NCBI RefSeq assembly: GCF_013371465.1 | Contig: NZ_JABWDU010000007.1 | Span: 248,001 to 312,000, forward strand | Origin: Ensifer oleiphilus | GTDB lineage: Bacteria > Pseudomonadota > Alphaproteobacteria > Rhizobiales > Rhizobiaceae | DNA length: 64,000 nucleotides | Direction: 5' to 3' | Shown here: piece after piece, positions 1 to 9,411 of the stretch | How positions within the stretch are numbered: position 1 is the stretch's first letter | Layout: every line of letters begins with the position of its first letter | Program-made: the position numbers and the translations under genes | The notes under the pieces: model-generated | The model's database searches: none | Seen by the model: the letters and a program-made list of their open reading frames with translations, nothing else | Told to the model about the DNA's origin: nothing

Positions 1-146
1 TCCGCCAGAAGTTCCGCGATTCCATTCCGCTCGGGCGTCTGCTGAAGCCCGAGGATCTTGCCGAAGCTGCTGCCTTCGTCGCCTCGCCACAGGCATCGAT
101 GATCACCGGCGTCGCGCTTGATGTGGACGGCGGCCGTTCGATTTGA
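1..146 (+). CDS. Short-chain dehydrogenase/reductase, C-terminal end only
   Basis: The frame that is open from base 3 ends at a TGA at 144-146. It shows the closing part of a classical SDR: a [24 protein letters not shown] helix, then [14 protein letters not shown], the usual substrate-lid and terminal strand. The start, nucleotide-binding motif and catalytic Tyr-Lys lie upstream of the window, so the substrate cannot be inferred. It points the same way as the peptide transporter operon that starts 55 bases downstream and could belong to the same transcript. Confidence 0.85.
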   Translation, partial: RQKFRDSIPLGRLLKPEDLAEAAAFVASPQASMITGVALDVDGGRSI

Positions 147-201
147 TTGCTTCGATCTGACCACTGCGACAATAAACAACCAACCGCAAAGCGGGGGAAC
201 C

Positions 202-1677
202 ATGATGAACTTGACGAAATGGGCGCTTGCCTCGTGCTTGATCGCCGCATCACTGACGCCTGTTATGGCCAAGGACACGATTACGGTCGGCCAGGTGCTG
301 GAGCCGCCGGGCCTCGACCCGACGGCGGGTGCCGCCGCACCAATCCGCTACATCACCTATGCCAACCTGTTCGAGGGCCTGGTGCGAGTGGTCGAGGATG
401 GAACGGTGAAACCGCTTCTGGCTGAAAGCTGGACGGTGTCCGACGACCAAAAAAGCTACACGTTCAAGCTTCGCCATGGCGTCAAGTTCCATGACGGCAC
501 ACCGTTCGACTGCTCGGTCGTCAAGTTCTCCTATGAGCGCGCGGTCTCGGCAGATTCCACCAATGCGCAGAAGGGCCTGTTCGAGCCGATCGAAAAGACC
601 GAATGCTCCGATCCGGCAACGGCCGTCGTGACGCTGAAACGCCCGGCATCCAACTTCCTGTTCAACATGGCGTGGGGCGACGCGGTCATGATCGCGCCGA
701 CGTCGGCCGCCGACAACAAGACCAAGCCTGTCGGCACCGGCCCGTTCAAATTCAAGGAATGGGCCAAGGGCGACAAGGTCGTGCTCGAAAAGAACGCCGA
801 CTATTGGGGCGAACCGGCCAAGCTCAGCGAAGTCACGTTCAAGTTCATCAGCGACCCCTCGGCGGCCGCAGCGGCCGTTCTTGCCGGCAATGTCGATGCG
901 TTCCCGATGTTCCAGGCGGCAGAACTCGTCAGCCAGTTTGAGAGCGATCCCAATCTCCAGGTCGAGGTCGGCAGCACGTCGGGCAAGGTGGTGCTTGCGC
1001 TCAACAATGCCCGGAAGCCGTTCGACGACGTCAGGGTGCGCCAGGCGCTCGCCCACGCGATCGACCGAAAGTCACTGGTCGAAGGCACCTATTCTGGTTT
1101 CGGCAGCACGATCGGTTCGCACTACTCGCCGGTCGAGCCCGGCTATGTCGATCTCAACGAAACCTACCCTTACGACCCTGCCAAGGCGCAGCAATTGCTG
1201 CAGGAAGCGGGCGCCGAAGGTCTGGAAATGACGATCATGCTGCCACCGCCGGCCTATGCACGTCGCGGCGGCGAGATCATCGCAGCGATGCTCAGCGAAG
1301 TGGGCGTCAAAGTGAACCTCGTTCCAATCGAGTTCGCGCAGTGGCTCGACCAGGTGTTCAAGAACTCGGATTTCGACGCGACGATCATCGCGCATGCCGA
1401 GGCCCGTGACCTCGATATCTATGCGCGCGACAAATACTACTTCAACTACCAGAACCCCGAGTACAAGGCGCTCTACAAGTCCTTCACGCTCGCCTCAAAG
1501 GAGGCCGAGCAGCTCGATCTCGTCGGCCAGCTGCAGCGCAAGTTGGCGGCCGATGAGCCGAACGTCTTCCTCTACGCCCTTCCCAAGATCGGCGTCTGGA
1601 ACAAGAAGGTGAAGGGTCTCTGGAAGAACATGCCAGTGCCCGCGGACGACCAGACCCAGACCTATTGGGAGAACTGA
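202..1677 (+). CDS. Peptide/nickel-type ABC transporter substrate-binding protein (DppA/OppA family 5)
   Basis: Periplasmic solute-binding protein of the family-5 (Dpp/Opp) class, about 491 residues, a normal length. A Sec signal peptide is visible (basic MMNLTKW, hydrophobic core, then PVMA before KDTITVG). The mature protein has the family pattern: EPPGLDPTAG near the start, N-L-F-E-G-L, L-A-E-S-W, F-x-L-R-x-G-V-K-F-H-D-G-T-P-F, and V-G-T-G-P-F in the middle. The ATG at 202 (or 205) follows a GCGGGGGA ribosome site; the longer ORF from 118 would overlap the upstream gene and lose the signal peptide. It is followed by two permeases and two ATPases, so it should capture a peptide, amino-acid derivative or amide. 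The amidase downstream hints at an amide-containing substrate, which is inference. Confidence 0.9.
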   Translation: MMNLTKWALASCLIAASLTPVMAKDTITVGQVLEPPGLDPTAGAAAPIRYITYANLFEGLVRVVEDGTVKPLLAESWTVSDDQKSYTFKLRHGVKFHDGTPFDCSVVKFSYERAVSADSTNAQKGLFEPIEKTECSDPATAVVTLKRPASNFLFNMAWGDAVMIAPTSAADNKTKPVGTGPFKFKEWAKGDKVVLEKNADYWGEPAKLSEVTFKFISDPSAAAAAVLAGNVDAFPMFQAAELVSQFESDPNLQVEVGSTSGKVVLALNNARKPFDDVRVRQALAHAIDRKSLVEGTYSGFGSTIGSHYSPVEPGYVDLNETYPYDPAKAQQLLQEAGAEGLEMTIMLPPPAYARRGGEIIAAMLSEVGVKVNLVPIEFAQWLDQVFKNSDFDATIIAHAEARDLDIYARDKYYFNYQNPEYKALYKSFTLASKEAEQLDLVGQLQRKLAADEPNVFLYALPKIGVWNKKVKGLWKNMPVPADDQTQTYWEN

Positions 1678-1741
1678 TCGTTTCTTATGGGGCGGGGAGG
1701 GGGCGGGCAAAACGGCACGCCGCACTCCTCATCCCGCATGA

Positions 1742-1810
1742 GCGTCCGCCCCTGCGCTCAAGGGGCGGATGCAGGTCAGACGTCGACCGCCGCACCCGGT
1801 GGCGGTCGAC
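1742..1810 (+). terminator. Two tandem stem-loops between binding protein and permease genes
   Basis: The first stem pairs 1742-1753 with 1761-1772 (12 pairs including one G-T, loop of 7). The second pairs 1782-1791 with 1801-1810 (10 perfect pairs, loop of 9). Neither is followed by a T tract. They probably slow polymerase or protect the 3' end of the dppA-like message, so that binding protein is made in excess of the membrane parts. That role is inferred from other binding-protein operons. Confidence 0.55.
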
Positions 1811-1834
1811 ATCAGCGCAATCCGGGAGGTTAAT

Positions 1835-2785
1835 GTGATTTCCTTTGTTGGCGGTCGCCTTGTGTCGCTCATTCTGACGACCCTGGTTGCCTCAGTCATC
1901 GTCTTTCTGCTGATGCAGGTCCTGCCCGGGGATCCGGCGGTGCTCATGCTCGGCATGAATGCCGATGCCGACGCGATCGCGGCGCTGCACCGTCAATTGG
2001 GCCTCGATCAGCCGATCTGGATCCGCTATCTCCAGTGGATCGGCGGTTTCGTCGTCGGCGATTTTGGCACGAGCCTCACCTATTCGGTTCCCATCCGCGA
2101 GTTGCTCGGGCCGCGCATTCTGGTGACCTTGCCTCTGGCTCTGCTTTCCATGGCGATCTCGGTTGTCGTGGCCATCGCCATCGGCGTCTATGCCGCGGCC
2201 AACCGCGGCAAGACGGGCGATACGGTCGTCATGGGCATCGCCCAGGTCGGCGTCGCCGTCCCCAACTTCTGGCTTGCCCTTCTCTTCATTCTGCTGTTTG
2301 CGCTGAAGCTTGCCTGGTTCCCGGCTTCGGGCTTTTCAGGCTGGCAGGACGGCATCTGGAACGGCCTGCACTCGCTCATCCTTCCGGCCTTTGCGCTCGG
2401 CCTGCCGCTCGCCGCCATTCTTGGGCGCGTCACCCGCTCGGCCGTCATCGAAACGCTGGGCGAGGATTTCATCCGCACCGCGCGCGCCAAAGGGCTGACG
2501 CGCGCCGGCGCTTTGTGGAAGCATGCGGTTCCGAACGCGCTGATCCCGGTCGTCACCATCATCGGCCTGCAGTTTTCGTTTCTTCTTGCCGGCACGATCA
2601 TCATCGAGAATGTCTTCAACCTGCCGGGCATCGGCCGCCTGGTGTTTCAGGCGATTGCGCAGCGCGATCTCGTGACCGTGCAGACACTGGTGACGCTGCT
2701 TGCCGCATCCGTCATCACCATCAATTTCCTTGTCGATCTCGTCTACGGCTATCTGGATCCGCGCCTGTCGAGGGGAGGGCACTGA
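1835..2785 (+). CDS. ABC transporter permease, DppB type
   Basis: First inner-membrane permease of the peptide-type importer, 316 residues with about six hydrophobic segments. The N-terminus carries the DppB pattern (one transmembrane helix, then V-L-P-G-D-P-A) and the C-terminal half has the permease coupling loop (E-D-F-I-R-T-A-R-A-K-G-L, then H-A-V-P-N-A-L-I-P). I chose the GTG at 1835 because GGGAGG lies 5 bases before it. The ATG at 1769 would add 22 residues that sit inside the stem-loop region and resemble nothing. Its TGA overlaps the next ATG (TGATG), so the two permeases are translationally coupled. Confidence 0.88.
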   Translation: MISFVGGRLVSLILTTLVASVIVFLLMQVLPGDPAVLMLGMNADADAIAALHRQLGLDQPIWIRYLQWIGGFVVGDFGTSLTYSVPIRELLGPRILVTLPLALLSMAISVVVAIAIGVYAAANRGKTGDTVVMGIAQVGVAVPNFWLALLFILLFALKLAWFPASGFSGWQDGIWNGLHSLILPAFALGLPLAAILGRVTRSAVIETLGEDFIRTARAKGLTRAGALWKHAVPNALIPVVTIIGLQFSFLLAGTIIIENVFNLPGIGRLVFQAIAQRDLVTVQTLVTLLAASVITINFLVDLVYGYLDPRLSRGGH

Positions 2786-3645
2786 TGTCGGATACCGCAA
2801 TCACGTCGGAACCCGGACTTTTTTCCAAGTTGCTCGGCAGCCGAAGCCTGACCCTCGGCGCGGTCGTCACAATCATCCTCGTGGCGATGGCGTTGGTGTC
2901 CTATGTCTGGACGCCCTATTCGCCAACAGCGATGAATTTCCGCGACAAGCTGCAGGGGCCGAGCCTTGCCCATTGGTTCGGCACCGACAATTTCGGTCGC
3001 GACATCCTGTCGATGATCATGGTCGGTGCCCGCAACTCGATCTCTGTTTCGATCGTCGCGGTGCTGGTCGGCGCCGGCATCGGCGTGCCGCTCGGTGCCT
3101 GGGCGGCGGCCCGCGGCGGATGGGTCGATGGACTGGTCATGCGCATGAGCGACCTTGCCTTCGCCTTTCCGGCGCTGTTGACGGCTGTCATCATCACCGC
3201 GATCTTCGGCCCTGGAGCCACCAATGCCATGATCGCGATTGGCATCTTCAACATTCCCGTCTTTGCCCGCGTCACCCGCGGCGCCTCGATGGGGCTGTGG
3301 AAGCGCGAATATGTGCAGGCGGCGCGTTGTGCCGGCCGCGGCGACGTGGCAATCACGCTCCTGCACATCCTACCGAACATCAACCACATACTGCTCGTGC
3401 AGGTGACGATCCAGTTCGCCCTGGCAATCGTTGCCGAAGCCGGGCTCTCCTACGTCGGGCTCGGCACTCAGCCGCCGATGCCGAGCTGGGGCAAGATGCT
3501 GAACGATGCCCAGACTTTCATCTATCAGGCGCCGTGGCTGGCGATCTTCCCGGGATTGGCAATCACCTTCGCCGTGCTCGGTCTTAACCTTCTCGGCGAT
3601 GGTCTACGCGACATCCTCGATCCCCGCGTGAGGCGGCAAAGATGA
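2785..3645 (+). CDS. ABC transporter permease, DppC type
   Basis: Second permease of the importer, 286 residues. It has the DppC layout: a cytoplasmic N-terminus, a transmembrane segment, F-R-D-K-L-Q-x-P-S-x-x-H-x-F-G-T-D-N-F-G-R-D-I, then a five-helix permease domain whose coupling loop reads Y-V-Q-A-A-R-C-A-G-R-G. It would pair with the DppB-type subunit to form the channel. The start overlaps the previous stop by one base and its own stop overlaps the ATPase start (ATGA), giving tight stoichiometric coupling. Confidence 0.9.
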   Translation: MSDTAITSEPGLFSKLLGSRSLTLGAVVTIILVAMALVSYVWTPYSPTAMNFRDKLQGPSLAHWFGTDNFGRDILSMIMVGARNSISVSIVAVLVGAGIGVPLGAWAAARGGWVDGLVMRMSDLAFAFPALLTAVIITAIFGPGATNAMIAIGIFNIPVFARVTRGASMGLWKREYVQAARCAGRGDVAITLLHILPNINHILLVQVTIQFALAIVAEAGLSYVGLGTQPPMPSWGKMLNDAQTFIYQAPWLAIFPGLAITFAVLGLNLLGDGLRDILDPRVRRQR

Positions 3646-4658
3646 CCAGACCCTTGCTTCAATTGGCCGGCATGTCGGTCGAACTGTCGGCGGGCCCGAG
3701 CCGGGTCGATATCGTCAGCGATGTCGATCTCGAGCTCAATCGCGGCGAGCGCCTCGGCATTGTCGGAGAATCCGGCAGCGGCAAGTCGATGACCGCGCTG
3801 GCCGTGATGGGCCTGTTGCCCGAACGTATGCGGGTGCGCGGCGAGCTTTCTTTCGACGGCCGCAATCTCGCTGGCCTGCCTGAGGCCGAATACTGCCGCT
3901 ATCGCGGCCGGCGCGTCGCGATGATTTTCCAGGAGCCGATGACCGCGCTGAACCCGGTCAAATCGATCGGCGCCCAGATCGCCGAAGGCCGGCGCCTTCA
4001 TCTCGGCGAGACCAGGGCCGATGCCGAAACCAAGGCGCGCGCGCTACTCGATCGCGTCGGTCTTCCGGCGCCGCGCTTCGATCTGGATCTCTATCCGCAT
4101 CAGCTCTCGGGCGGCCAGAGGCAACGGGTGATGATTGCCATGGCGATCGCCTGCGAACCGGACCTTTTGATCGCCGACGAGCCGACCACGGCGCTCGACG
4201 TCACGGTGCAGGCGCAGATCCTCGACCTGCTCGACGATCTGATCGAAGATACCGGTACAGCTTTGCTGCTGATCACCCACGATCTCGGCGTCGTCTCGGA
4301 GATGACCGACCGTATCGCTGTCATGTATGCCGGGCGGATCATCGAGACGGGGCGCACGGACGATGTTTTCGCACGCATGGCGCATCCCTATGCGCGGGGG
4401 CTCTTTGCCGCTTCGCCGCATGGTGCAGCCCTTGCTCGGCGGCAGGCGGGGGAGGCGAGGCCGAGGCTGAACGCCATCCCGGGCATCGTTCCGGACCCCT
4501 TTGCCCGACCGCCTTACTGTTCCTTCGCCGAGCGCTGTTCCTTCGCCGAGCCGGATTGCCGGCGGGCGATACCGCCGCTCGATCTGATCAATACCGATGG
4601 AAATGTGCAGCATCGCGCCGCCTGTTTTCATCCCCGCGCAAGGATGGTGGCGCCGTGA
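3642..4658 (+). CDS. ABC transporter ATP-binding protein, DppD type
   Basis: First ATPase of the peptide importer, 338 residues. Walker A is G-E-S-G-S-G-K-S near residue 45, the signature is L-S-G-G-Q-R-Q-R, Walker B is L-L-I-A-D-E-P-T, and the H-loop is I-T-H-D. The C-terminus has the oligopeptide-transporter extension with several cysteines (P-Y-C-S-F, R-C-S-F, D-C-R-R, A-C-F), which in this family can hold an iron-sulfur cluster. The start overlaps the DppC-type stop and the end overlaps the next GTG start. It acts as a dimer with the DppF-type ATPase at the inner membrane. Confidence 0.92.
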   Translation: MTRPLLQLAGMSVELSAGPSRVDIVSDVDLELNRGERLGIVGESGSGKSMTALAVMGLLPERMRVRGELSFDGRNLAGLPEAEYCRYRGRRVAMIFQEPMTALNPVKSIGAQIAEGRRLHLGETRADAETKARALLDRVGLPAPRFDLDLYPHQLSGGQRQRVMIAMAIACEPDLLIADEPTTALDVTVQAQILDLLDDLIEDTGTALLLITHDLGVVSEMTDRIAVMYAGRIIETGRTDDVFARMAHPYARGLFAASPHGAALARRQAGEARPRLNAIPGIVPDPFARPPYCSFAERCSFAEPDCRRAIPPLDLINTDGNVQHRAACFHPRARMVAP

Positions 4659-5629
4659 GCGAGGTCATTCTGAAAACCACCGATCTGGTGCGCGAATACC
4701 AGATGCCGCGGCCGTCGATTTTCTCGAAACAGGCGAGTTTGCGTGTCCTGCATGGGGTCAGCGTCGAGCTTGCCGCGGGTCAGAGTCTCGGCATCGTCGG
4801 CGAAAGCGGTTCCGGCAAATCCACGCTTGCGCGCGCCGTCATGGGCCTGGAACGGCCACAGTCCGGCAGGGTCAACATTGCTGGGAACGACATCTATGCG
4901 CTGAACGGGGCGGACCTGCGTGAGGCGCGCAAGGGCTTCCAGGCGATTTTCCAGGATCCCTACGGCTCGCTTGATCCGCGCCATACGGTCAGGACGATCA
5001 TTTCAGAGCCGGTCGTTTCGCTGGAGCGCGGCATCGACGCTGCCGCGCGCAACCGGCGGATCGCCGAAGTGCTTGAGGCCGTCGGCCTACCGCTCGCGTC
5101 GGCCGACAAATATCCGCACGAGTTCTCCGGCGGCCAGCGCCAGCGGATCGCAATCGCGCGCGCACTGATCACTCGGCCGGCGTTGATCGTAGCAGACGAG
5201 CCCGTTTCGGCGCTCGACGTGTCGATCCAGGCGCAGGTCCTGAACCTGATGATGGATTTGCAGGAAAAGCTCGGGCTTTCCTATCTGTTCATCAGCCATG
5301 ATCTCGGCGTGGTTCGCGCCATCACCGACCGGGTCGCGGTCATGCACCTCGGCCGGATCGTCGAGGAGGGGCCGACAGGCGCGGTGTTCGACAACCCGCG
5401 CCACCCCTACACGCAGGCGCTTGTCGCGGCCGTACCCAAGCCATTTTCCGGTCGCCGCAAGCGCGTGCGCTCCGACGCGCCGCCGCAAACGCCGGTGCAT
5501 ACTGCAACCACCGTGACGGGATGCGCCTATGCCGCCGTCTGTCCGGTGAGGCAGGAGATCTGCCTGACACAAACACCCATTGCCAAGCCGGTGACGCCGA
5601 CCTGGTCTGCCCGCTGTCATTTTGCCTAG
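4655..5629 (+). CDS. ABC transporter ATP-binding protein, DppF type
   Basis: Second ATPase of the importer, 324 residues, with [24 protein letters not shown] and I-S-H-D motifs and the same cysteine-bearing C-terminal extension (G-C-A-Y-A-A-V-C-P, E-I-C, A-R-C-H-F). The GTG at 4655 is in frame, overlaps the TGA of the preceding ATPase (GTGA) and removes about 33 unlikely residues from the longest ORF. It closes the five-gene importer; the amidase follows after 10 bases. Confidence 0.9.
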   Translation: MSEVILKTTDLVREYQMPRPSIFSKQASLRVLHGVSVELAAGQSLGIVGESGSGKSTLARAVMGLERPQSGRVNIAGNDIYALNGADLREARKGFQAIFQDPYGSLDPRHTVRTIISEPVVSLERGIDAAARNRRIAEVLEAVGLPLASADKYPHEFSGGQRQRIAIARALITRPALIVADEPVSALDVSIQAQVLNLMMDLQEKLGLSYLFISHDLGVVRAITDRVAVMHLGRIVEEGPTGAVFDNPRHPYTQALVAAVPKPFSGRRKRVRSDAPPQTPVHTATTVTGCAYAAVCPVRQEICLTQTPIAKPVTPTWSARCHFA

Positions 5630-5639
5630 GAATTCGCAC

Positions 5640-7031
5640 ATGTCTGATCTCGCCGATCTCTCTGCCGTCGATCTTGTCGAGGCCTATCGCTCGCGAAAGC
5701 TCTCTCCCGTCGAGGTAACCGACGCGGTCATCGCGCGGATCGAAGCCTCGGAGCGGAAACTGAATGCGCTTTGGGCCTATGATCCGGGCGCGGCGCGCGA
5801 AGCCGCAAAGGCGTCGGAAGCACGTTGGACCAAGGGCGAACCGCTTGGCGCGATCGACGGTGTGCCGGTGACGATCAAGGAAAACATCGCGACCAAGGGA
5901 ACGGCCGTGCCGCTCGGCTGTGCCGCCGTACCGCTGGTGCCGGCCACCACGGATGCGCCGCCGGCAGCGCGTACCATTGAGGCGGGTGGCATTCTTCTCG
6001 CCAAGACCACCATGCCGGACTACGGCATGCTCTCGTCCGGTCTGTCGAGCTTCCACAAACTCGCCCGCAACCCATGGGATCTTTCGACCAATCCCGGCGG
6101 ATCGAGCGCCGGTGCGGGTGCAGCGGCTGCGGCCGGCTACGGCCCGCTGCATATCGGTACGGATATCGGCGGTTCAGTCCGCCTGCCGGCCGGCTGGTGC
6201 GGCATCGTCGGGCTGAAGCCGTCGGCAGGCCGTGTCCCGATCAATCCGCCGTTCATCGGCCGGGTTGCCGGGCCGATGACCCGCACCGTTGCCGACACGG
6301 CGCTCTACATGTCCGTGCTGTCGAAACCGGATGCACGCGACACCATGTCCTTGCCCTATGCCGACATTCCCTGGCTTGACCTTGATCGCGATGTCAGGGG
6401 CCTGAAGATCGGCTTGTGGCTCGATGCGGGCTTTGGCCAGGAGGTCAGTGCTGAAACGGAAGCTGCGGTCAGCCAGGCCTCGAGACTCTTCGCCGATGCT
6501 GGCGCGATCATCGAGCCAGTTGGGCCGTTCCTCACCCGCGAGATGATCGATGGTTTGGATCGCTTTTGGCGGGCGCGTGGCTGGGAGGATGTCTCGCGCC
6601 TCTCGCCTGAACAGCAGACGCAGATCCTGCCTTACATCTTCAACTGGATCGAGACGGCCAAGGATTTTTCCGGCCGCGAAGTCTATACCGGCTTTGCCCA
6701 GATCGACGCCATGCGCAATGCCATCCACGCGGCACTGGCCGGCTTTGATTTCATCCTTTCGCCGACCGCACCGACTGCGTCCTATCCGGCCGAATGGGCC
6801 TCGCCCGTCAACGATCCCCAAAAGCCGTTCGAGCACATCGCCTTCACGGTCGCCGTGAACATGGGCGGACAGCCGGCGATCTCGCTCAATTGCGGTTACA
6901 CCGCAGGCGGCCTGCCGATCGGGCTGCAGATCATCGGCCAGCAATTCGACGATATCGGCGTCCTGCGGCTCGCGCGCTCTTTCGAGACCCTGCGGCCGCA
7001 GCAGCGACCCTGGCCGAAGATCGCCGCTTGA
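5640..7031 (+). CDS. Amidase (amidase signature family)
   Basis: Cytoplasmic amidase of the GatA/amidase-signature superfamily, 463 residues. The Ser-cisSer-Lys triad is visible: K80 in P-V-T-I-K-E-N, S155 in N-P-G-G-S-S-A-G, and S179 in G-T-D-I-G-G-S-V-R. It hydrolyses an amide to acid plus ammonia; the substrate cannot be read from sequence. The ATG at 5640 is preferred over 5622 because it restores the usual N-terminus ([21 protein letters not shown]). It lies 10 bases after the last transporter gene, so it probably acts on the imported compound. Confidence 0.9.
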   Translation: MSDLADLSAVDLVEAYRSRKLSPVEVTDAVIARIEASERKLNALWAYDPGAAREAAKASEARWTKGEPLGAIDGVPVTIKENIATKGTAVPLGCAAVPLVPATTDAPPAARTIEAGGILLAKTTMPDYGMLSSGLSSFHKLARNPWDLSTNPGGSSAGAGAAAAAGYGPLHIGTDIGGSVRLPAGWCGIVGLKPSAGRVPINPPFIGRVAGPMTRTVADTALYMSVLSKPDARDTMSLPYADIPWLDLDRDVRGLKIGLWLDAGFGQEVSAETEAAVSQASRLFADAGAIIEPVGPFLTREMIDGLDRFWRARGWEDVSRLSPEQQTQILPYIFNWIETAKDFSGREVYTGFAQIDAMRNAIHAALAGFDFILSPTAPTASYPAEWASPVNDPQKPFEHIAFTVAVNMGGQPAISLNCGYTAGGLPIGLQIIGQQFDDIGVLRLARSFETLRPQQRPWPKIAA

Positions 7032-7069
7032 ACGACTTCGACAGACCGAAAAAAAACAGGAGTGCCGAT

Positions 7070-8182
7070 ATGGCCGTTCGTAAGCTTTTCATCCTTCCCG
7101 GCGACGGCATCGGCCCGGAAGCCATGGCGGAAGTCCGCAAAATCATTGCCTACATGAACGCCGAGCTTGGCGCCGGCTTCGTGACGGACGAAGGCCTTGT
7201 CGGCGGCTCGGCCTATGATGCCCACGGCCAGGCGATTTCGGAAGGGGACATGGCAAAGGCGCTTGCCGCCGACGCCGTGCTGTTCGGCGCCGTCGGTGGT
7301 CCGAAGTGGGATGCCGTTCCTTACGAGGTTCGCCCCGAAGCCGGCCTTCTCCGGCTGCGCAAGGACCTGCAGCTCTTCGCAAACCTACGTCCGGCGATCT
7401 GCTACCCCGCCCTTTCCGCCGCATCGTCGCTCAAACCCGAACTGGTCGAGGGCCTCGACATCCTGATCGTGCGCGAGCTGACCGGCGGCGTCTATTTCGG
7501 CGAGCCGAAAGAAATCATCGACCTCGGCAACGGCCAGAAGCGCGGCATCGACACCCAGGTCTACGATACCTACGAGATCGAGCGCATCGCCGGTGTTGCC
7601 TTCGAACTGGCGCGCACCCGCAACAACCGCGTCTGCTCGATGGAAAAGCGCAACGTCATGAAGTCGGGCGTGTTGTGGAACCAGGTGGTGAACGAGACCC
7701 ACAAGGCAAAATACTCCGACGTCCAACTCGAGCATATGCTGGCGGACGCCGGCGGCATGCAGCTGGTGCGCCAGCCCAAGCAGTTCGACGTCATCGTCAC
7801 CGACAACCTGTTCGGCGACATGCTGTCGGACGTGGCGGCGATGCTGACCGGCTCGCTCGGCATGCTGCCTTCGGCCTCGCTCGGGGCACCGGATGCCGTT
7901 ACCGGCAAGCGCAAGGCGCTCTATGAGCCGGTGCACGGCTCGGCGCCCGACATTGCCGGCAAGGGCATCGCCAACCCGATCGCGATGATCGCCTCCTTTG
8001 CCATGTGCCTGCGCTACTCCTTCAACCTTACGAAGGAAGCCGACAATCTGGAAAAGGCGATCGCCACCGTGCTCGACAAGGGCATCCGCACCGGCGACAT
8101 CATGGCCGAAGGCGCACGCCAGGTCGGAACCATCGAGATGGGCGAAACCATCCTCGCAGAGTTCAAGGCTCTTTCGGCATAA
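7070..8182 (+). CDS. leuB: 3-isopropylmalate dehydrogenase (LeuB type)
   Basis: NAD-dependent beta-decarboxylating dehydrogenase, 370 residues, full length. It has L-P-G-D-G-I-G-P-E at the start, the substrate arginines in L-L-R-L-R-K-D-L and N-L-R-P, the [11 protein letters not shown] loop, the V-W-N-Q catalytic region and N-L-F-G-D-M-L-S-D, then the C-terminal [13 protein letters not shown]. These fit leucine-pathway enzymes better than tartrate or homoisocitrate relatives. The start follows AACAGGAG at a good distance and is 38 bases after the amidase. No leuA, leuC or leuD lies nearby, so it may be a second copy or a recruited hydroxyacid dehydrogenase. Confidence 0.88.
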   Translation: MAVRKLFILPGDGIGPEAMAEVRKIIAYMNAELGAGFVTDEGLVGGSAYDAHGQAISEGDMAKALAADAVLFGAVGGPKWDAVPYEVRPEAGLLRLRKDLQLFANLRPAICYPALSAASSLKPELVEGLDILIVRELTGGVYFGEPKEIIDLGNGQKRGIDTQVYDTYEIERIAGVAFELARTRNNRVCSMEKRNVMKSGVLWNQVVNETHKAKYSDVQLEHMLADAGGMQLVRQPKQFDVIVTDNLFGDMLSDVAAMLTGSLGMLPSASLGAPDAVTGKRKALYEPVHGSAPDIAGKGIANPIAMIASFAMCLRYSFNLTKEADNLEKAIATVLDKGIRTGDIMAEGARQVGTIEMGETILAEFKALSA

Positions 8183-8409
8183 AGGGAAGTCCTGGCTTCT
8201 GCGCTCTCTTTTCAAGGCGGATTAACGGCAGATGACACGCAGTCTTGTGGATGCGAGGCCGGTGCCCTGCGATCTGCGCCGCCGCCGGCTTCGCCAATAT
8301 TGCGCTGATCGACGAATTCAGCCTCGTCGATCAGGAAATGCCCGGTCCCGTTCGCAGCGAACTGCGGCGTTAATCGTGAAGTACCAGCAGGCTTAGCTTG
8401 TACTGGTGC
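8183..8409. other. Intergenic stretch with a possible regulator remnant
   Basis: No complete gene here. A plus-strand frame ending at TAA 8371-8373 reads ...A-A-A-G-F-A-N-I-A-L-I-D-E-F, which resembles the last strand-helix part of a LysR effector domain. No upstream part survives, so it is at best a relic. No clear terminator follows leuB. Confidence 0.2.
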
Positions 8410-8457
8410 GGTATATCCCATTGACATATCCCAACGCAGGGCCGATATGGATATACC
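8410..8457 (+). promoter_or_regulatory. Probable VapBC operator: inverted GGTATATCC repeats
   Basis: GGTATATCC at 8410-8418 is the exact reverse complement of GGATATACC at 8449-8457. Two more CATATCC copies lie close by (8425-8431 and 8463-8469). The block sits just before the antitoxin start, where VapB-VapC complexes autoregulate. Binding is inferred from position and symmetry. Confidence 0.5.
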
Positions 8458-8485
8458 TGAGGCATATCCAAAAAAGGTGTCGATC

Positions 8486-8716
8486 ATGGAACAAGGATCA
8501 GTGTTTCAAAGCAATCGGAGTCAGGCGGTCAGGCTTCCAAAGGCCGTAGCGCTACCTGAAGACGTGAAGCGCGTCGATATCGTTGCGGTCGGCCGCACGC
8601 GGATCATAACGCCTGCCGGTGAGGCTTGGGATAGTTGGTTCGATGGCGAGGCTGTATCAACCGATTTCATGACAGAGCGAGATCAGCCGGCTTTGCAGGA
8701 GCGCGAGGCTCTATAG
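8486..8716 (+). CDS. vapB: VapB-type antitoxin
   Basis: A 76-residue antitoxin with an N-terminal AbrB/SpoVT-type DNA-binding fold: S-V-F-Q-S-N-R-S-Q-A-V-R-L-P-K is the hallmark swapped-hairpin sequence of VapB. The acidic C-terminus (W-F-D-G and E-R-D-Q-P) would wrap the toxin. I chose the ATG at 8486, preceded by AAAAAGG, rather than 8447, since the latter lies inside the operator repeats. The stop overlaps the toxin start (TAGTG), the usual coupling for such pairs. It is expected to bind the repeats upstream. Confidence 0.85.
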   Translation: MEQGSVFQSNRSQAVRLPKAVALPEDVKRVDIVAVGRTRIITPAGEAWDSWFDGEAVSTDFMTERDQPALQEREAL

Positions 8717-9117
8717 TGCTGAAATATATGCTCGACACGAACATCTGTATATTCACGGTGAAGAACCGTCCCCAACAGGTTCGCGACGCGTTCAACCGCC
8801 ATCATGGTCAACTGTGCATGAGTTCGATCAGCTTGATGGAGCTTATCTATGGCGCAGAAAAATCCGCAATGCCTGAAAGGAATCTTTCTGTCATAGAGGG
8901 TTTTGCCGCACGCCTTGAGATACTCCACTATGACGAGGTAGCCGCAAGTCATACAGGGCAGTTGCGCGCCGAACTCGCTCGGAGTGGTACGCCGATTGGT
9001 CCATATGATCAGTTGATAGCCGGGCACGCGCGCTCCCGAGGTCTCATAGTCGTAACAAACAATCGCCGCGAATTCGATCGCGTACCCGGCCTGCGCGTGG
9101 AGGATTGGACCTCTTAG
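8716..9117 (+). CDS. vapC: VapC-type PIN-domain toxin ribonuclease
   Basis: A 133-residue PIN-domain endoribonuclease. All four acidic/polar active-site positions are present: D7 in M-L-D-T-N, E42 in S-L-M-E-L, D98 in P-Y-D-Q-L-I-A-G, and N115 in V-V-T-N-N. The family cleaves tRNA or rRNA when freed from VapB. The GTG at 8716 overlaps the antitoxin stop and is closer to the family start than the ATG at 8635. Its 3' end overlaps the start of an IS6 remnant frame, so the pair borders a decayed insertion site. Nothing suggests it is inactive. Confidence 0.88.
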   Translation: MLKYMLDTNICIFTVKNRPQQVRDAFNRHHGQLCMSSISLMELIYGAEKSAMPERNLSVIEGFAARLEILHYDEVAASHTGQLRAELARSGTPIGPYDQLIAGHARSRGLIVVTNNRREFDRVPGLRVEDWTS

Positions 9118-9377
9118 GTCAGGTGAGTCAAGTTCGTTCAAGGTTGCCGGTTACGCTGGCTGACTGCGCGGCTTACGCGAAGCGGTTGCGCAGAAAGAAG
9201 CCGTCGCGAAAGGATATCTGGCATCTGGACGAGGTTGTGATTTCCATCGCCGGTCGCAAGCATTGGCTTTGGCGTGCCGTTGAACAGGACGGTCGTCAAC
9301 TGTTTCGCACTCCGCCGAAGTGCATCCGAAGCTATGGCCCGGTGGTGGGTTCAAGGATGAAGTGCGACTTGCGATAG
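9105..9377 (+). pseudogene. IS6-family transposase fragment
   Basis: The middle of the frame reads S-R-K-D-I-W-H-L-D-E-V-V-I-S-I-A-G-R-K-H-W-L-W-R-A-V, the core around the first catalytic aspartate of IS6/IS26-type transposases. The N-terminal DNA-binding part and the second D and E of the DDE triad are missing; after V-E-Q-D-G the sequence no longer follows the family. It is therefore a short relic of about 150 homologous bases, not a working transposase. No inverted ends are recognisable. Confidence 0.7.
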
Positions 9378-9411
9378 ATACCAATGGGTTGTCACTCGCA
9401 AGGAATGTCTC

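Noticed and set aside
8250-8373. C-terminal part of a LysR regulator
   Set aside because: Only about 20 residues look LysR-like, with no upstream homology; too little to call a pseudogene.
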